Below are positions 49,601 to 50,313 of a DNA stretch of 50,313 bases, one piece after another (position 1 is the stretch's first letter; every line of letters begins with the position of its first letter). The notes below the pieces were generated by a model, which worked only from the letters and a program-made list of their open reading frames with translations, searched no databases and had not been told where the DNA came from. This DNA is from an uncultured Brevundimonas sp. (GTDB taxonomy: Bacteria > Pseudomonadota > Alphaproteobacteria > Caulobacterales > Caulobacteraceae): positions 1 through 50,313 of the forward strand of contig NZ_CALMZS010000043.1 of NCBI RefSeq assembly GCF_937870815.1, in the 5' to 3' direction. The translations under genes and the position numbers were made by a program.

Positions 49601-50078
49601 GGACTTCGCCGCCGACGCCGACCCGACCGACCTGAACGTCGGCTTCGTCACCTTCGACAGCGCCGCGACGCGGGACAATTTCCGCGCCTTCGTCGAACAG
49701 TTCGGCCTGCCCCAGGGTCGTATGCTCGACAAGGGCGAAGGGTCCGACGACCAGCCGGAAGTCTATCAGATCGACTTCCAGATCAGCCAGGAGCTGCCGG
49801 CCTTCTTCCTGCCGGGCCGGTTCCGGCTGGTCGCCGACCTCCAGAACGTGGCCAATCTGCTGAACGACGAATGGGGTATCGTCGAGGAGTATGGCGACAC
49901 GATCAACGTGGTCAGCGCCCAGTGCGCCACCTCGACGGGCGCGGCGGCGCCGGCCGGAAGTCCGGCCTGCGACCGCTATCGCTACTCGAACTTCAACTCG
50001 AACGGCGGCCGGTTGTCGATCGACAACAACGGCAAGTCGCTGTGGGCCCTCCAGATCGGCCTGCGCTACGAGTTCTAG
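46659..50078 (+). CDS. Large TonB-dependent receptor with N-terminal carboxypeptidase-regulatory-like domain (Oar-like)
   Basis: The 1139-residue product has a signal peptide (WATTALATSMLAASAVYAQE, about 11-30), a carboxypeptidase-D regulatory-like domain (about 33-115; SAVRGQLVTADGAPIRGAAV and FDARGLRVGGPYLITV), a plug (about 125-260; DDVVVVGARDVTANNSG, TNRITIDGAQAQDDFG) and a barrel ending WALQIGLRYEF. The layout matches Oar-like receptors that take up large or oligomeric substrates; the ligand is not known. The ATG at 46659 is used; an ATG two codons in is equally possible. A strong hairpin follows. Confidence 0.92.
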   Translation: MTMTNRKRAFWATTALATSMLAASAVYAQETTSAVRGQLVTADGAPIRGAAVTLVHQPSGTRLTTVSDNSGAFDARGLRVGGPYLITVQADGFASETIDNVFLTVAETTRLTIDLESAADTVDDVVVVGARDVTANNSGVSSVLDRDGVDSVVSVNRDIRDLARRNVLVSQNTRGDGGISIAGSNPRTNRITIDGAQAQDDFGLNTGGTPTRRGPISLDAIEQFSVNAVPVDVENGDFLGGALDVVLRSGDNDFSGSLFVNYLNDGMVGDSIRGVDLPSAITQTNYGAFFSGPIWRDRLFFALSYELYESADTTSTGPTGAGFANSIRGLDQAAIDNIVNIFNTNYATEFDPGVIARNKPILDEKYSAKVDWNINDNHRLALTYRHALSELIQRTNLHPGSAGLDSQWYLTGETDDAYAGELNSRWSDAFSTQLRVTFRDYERLQNPPSGQEFADITVCSAPTSINSGGDTLTGCGPNSVVRFGPDQFRHANYLTTENMQVHAKGEYSLGDNLFKFGYQGQFVEIFNIFVPFSDGVYYFDSVADFSAGRANRLFYNNAVSGNTIDGAADFSYALHSLFGQDTLQLFPNLTLTAGARYDFYTSDDKPAYNPNFEARQGFSNQTTYDGLGVLMPRVSFNWQANDWLNVRGGVGLFSGGLPDVFISNSFSNTGIITSSVAIQRNADGTFRETTGAPGFTQAIGSDALNIDVNDPRFGYDIPASVQALLGGVTVSPFAETNALIPTFEMPSDWKFFLTTTVEAPLGWASGFTPQLVSDFLDDWRISLDAVYTRANDGLSFRDFRAQPLTVGGVQQYTPDGRLRYDGIGGSAALRTANGITSTNPGSSRDIVAFNTDEGESYTIGLSAYKSFDNGLDLLLGYARQSVEDRVSGARFASTASSLYGGGATGLDPNEEAYGTSFEEIENRWKAEVGYRRNFFGDLETRMNLFGEIRDGRPISFVMNAPGFGRSSTFGVNRGAHLLYVPDFAADADPTDLNVGFVTFDSAATRDNFRAFVEQFGLPQGRMLDKGEGSDDQPEVYQIDFQISQELPAFFLPGRFRLVADLQNVANLLNDEWGIVEEYGDTINVVSAQCATSTGAAAPAGSPACDRYRYSNFNSNGGRLSIDNNGKSLWALQIGLRYEF

Positions 50079-50106
50079 GGCGCGATCCGGAACAGGACCG
50101 GGACGG

Positions 50107-50138
50107 AAAGGAGCGGCCCCCGCGGGCCGCTCCTTTTT
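50107..50138 (+). terminator. Strong intrinsic terminator after the large TonB receptor
   Basis: aaaggagcggccc (50107-50119) and gggccgctccttt (50124-50136) form a perfect 13-base stem with a 4-base loop, ending in a run of five T. It lies 28 bases after the receptor stop and is a textbook Rho-independent terminator; its A-rich left side also allows action in the other direction. Confidence 0.9.
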
Positions 50139-50250
50139 CGTCGTCGGTCGCGGGCCGGCGTTTTTGTCCGGGCGTCCGGTTGAAGTCCGGCTCCCGGCCG
50201 CCTATCTGGCGCGGCCGGCCCGTCACGGGTCGCCCGGGACTCCTCCGCCC

Positions 50251-50313
50251 ATGAACACCCCCGTCCCCGCCGAATGGTCGCCGCATCGCGCCATGTGGGT
50301 CGGCTGGCCCAGC
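50251..50313 (+). CDS. Agmatine deiminase, N-terminal fragment cut by window end
   Basis: The last 63 bases encode MNTPVPAEWSPHRAMWVGWP followed by S, with the frame open at the window edge. The pattern PAEWxPHxxxWxxWP is the N-terminal signature of agmatine deiminase / peptidyl-arginine deiminase-like enzymes, which convert agmatine to N-carbamoylputrescine. The ATG follows the terminator region with no other good start. Only 21 residues are visible, so the assignment rests on this motif. Confidence 0.75.
   Translation, partial: MNTPVPAEWSPHRAMWVGWPS

Overview
The window is about 50 kb of gene-dense, very GC-rich DNA with no rRNA, tRNA, CRISPR array or complete insertion sequence. The gene set points to an aerobic alphaproteobacterium of the Caulobacterales, with Brevundimonas or Caulobacter relatives most likely. 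The grounds are an aa3 cytochrome oxidase cluster next to a PdeA-like GEDEF/EAL protein, large TonB-dependent receptors with little local transport machinery, an OmpA protein with a polyproline linker, and several hybrid histidine kinases. The taxonomic placement is inference from gene content.

Left part (1-9.1 kb): a truncated DUF72 copy, a small signalling island on the minus strand (FixJ-type response regulator, HAMP membrane protein with an internal repeat, small secreted or anchored protein), the intact DUF72 gene, a GFA-family gene, an acetoacetyl-CoA reductase, a secreted DUF4908-like protein, glyoxalase II divergent from a methyltransferase, and a SixA-like / DUF952 / pyrD run with overlapping ends. 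From 9.1 to 14.97 kb come a membrane hybrid histidine kinase, a Vsr-type nicking endonuclease, a peroxiredoxin, YqgE, a PdeA-like c-di-GMP phosphodiesterase and a GNAT acetyltransferase.

14.99-22.91 kb (minus strand) is the cytochrome c oxidase biogenesis operon, read right to left: ctaC, ctaD, ctaB, a 57-residue membrane protein, ctaG, ctaE, a DUF983 zinc-ribbon protein, surf1, then an M16 protease. ctaB carries an in-frame palindromic insert of about 88 bp. Divergent from it is a PadR / DUF1700 / GIN-domain operon followed by tldD. 26.7-32.6 kb holds a TonB receptor, a secreted amidohydrolase and a globin-coupled PAS hybrid histidine kinase. 32.7-36.1 kb is a beta-oxidation pair (FadJ-like enzyme and thiolase) with an ACGT-repeat operator resembling LiuR sites.

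36.3-42.9 kb contains hemerythrin and CAP-domain proteins, an inverted pair of G-quadruplex-type tracts, a KdsD/KpsF isomerase, and the trehalose operon (otsB, GH15 hydrolase, otsA) interrupted by a 119-bp palindromic intergenic repeat. 42.9-45.1 kb is a second thiolase with an SDR. 45.2-50.1 kb holds the OmpA protein and a 1139-residue TonB receptor, each followed by a hairpin. The window ends in the first codons of an agmatine deiminase. Together the genes cover respiration, lipid turnover, osmoprotection, envelope functions and signalling. I found no obvious large undescribed system; the more unusual items are small-scale: the palindromic insert in ctaB, the globin-coupled kinase, the G-rich inverted repeat, the signalling island beside a duplicated gene fragment, and non-canonical starts.
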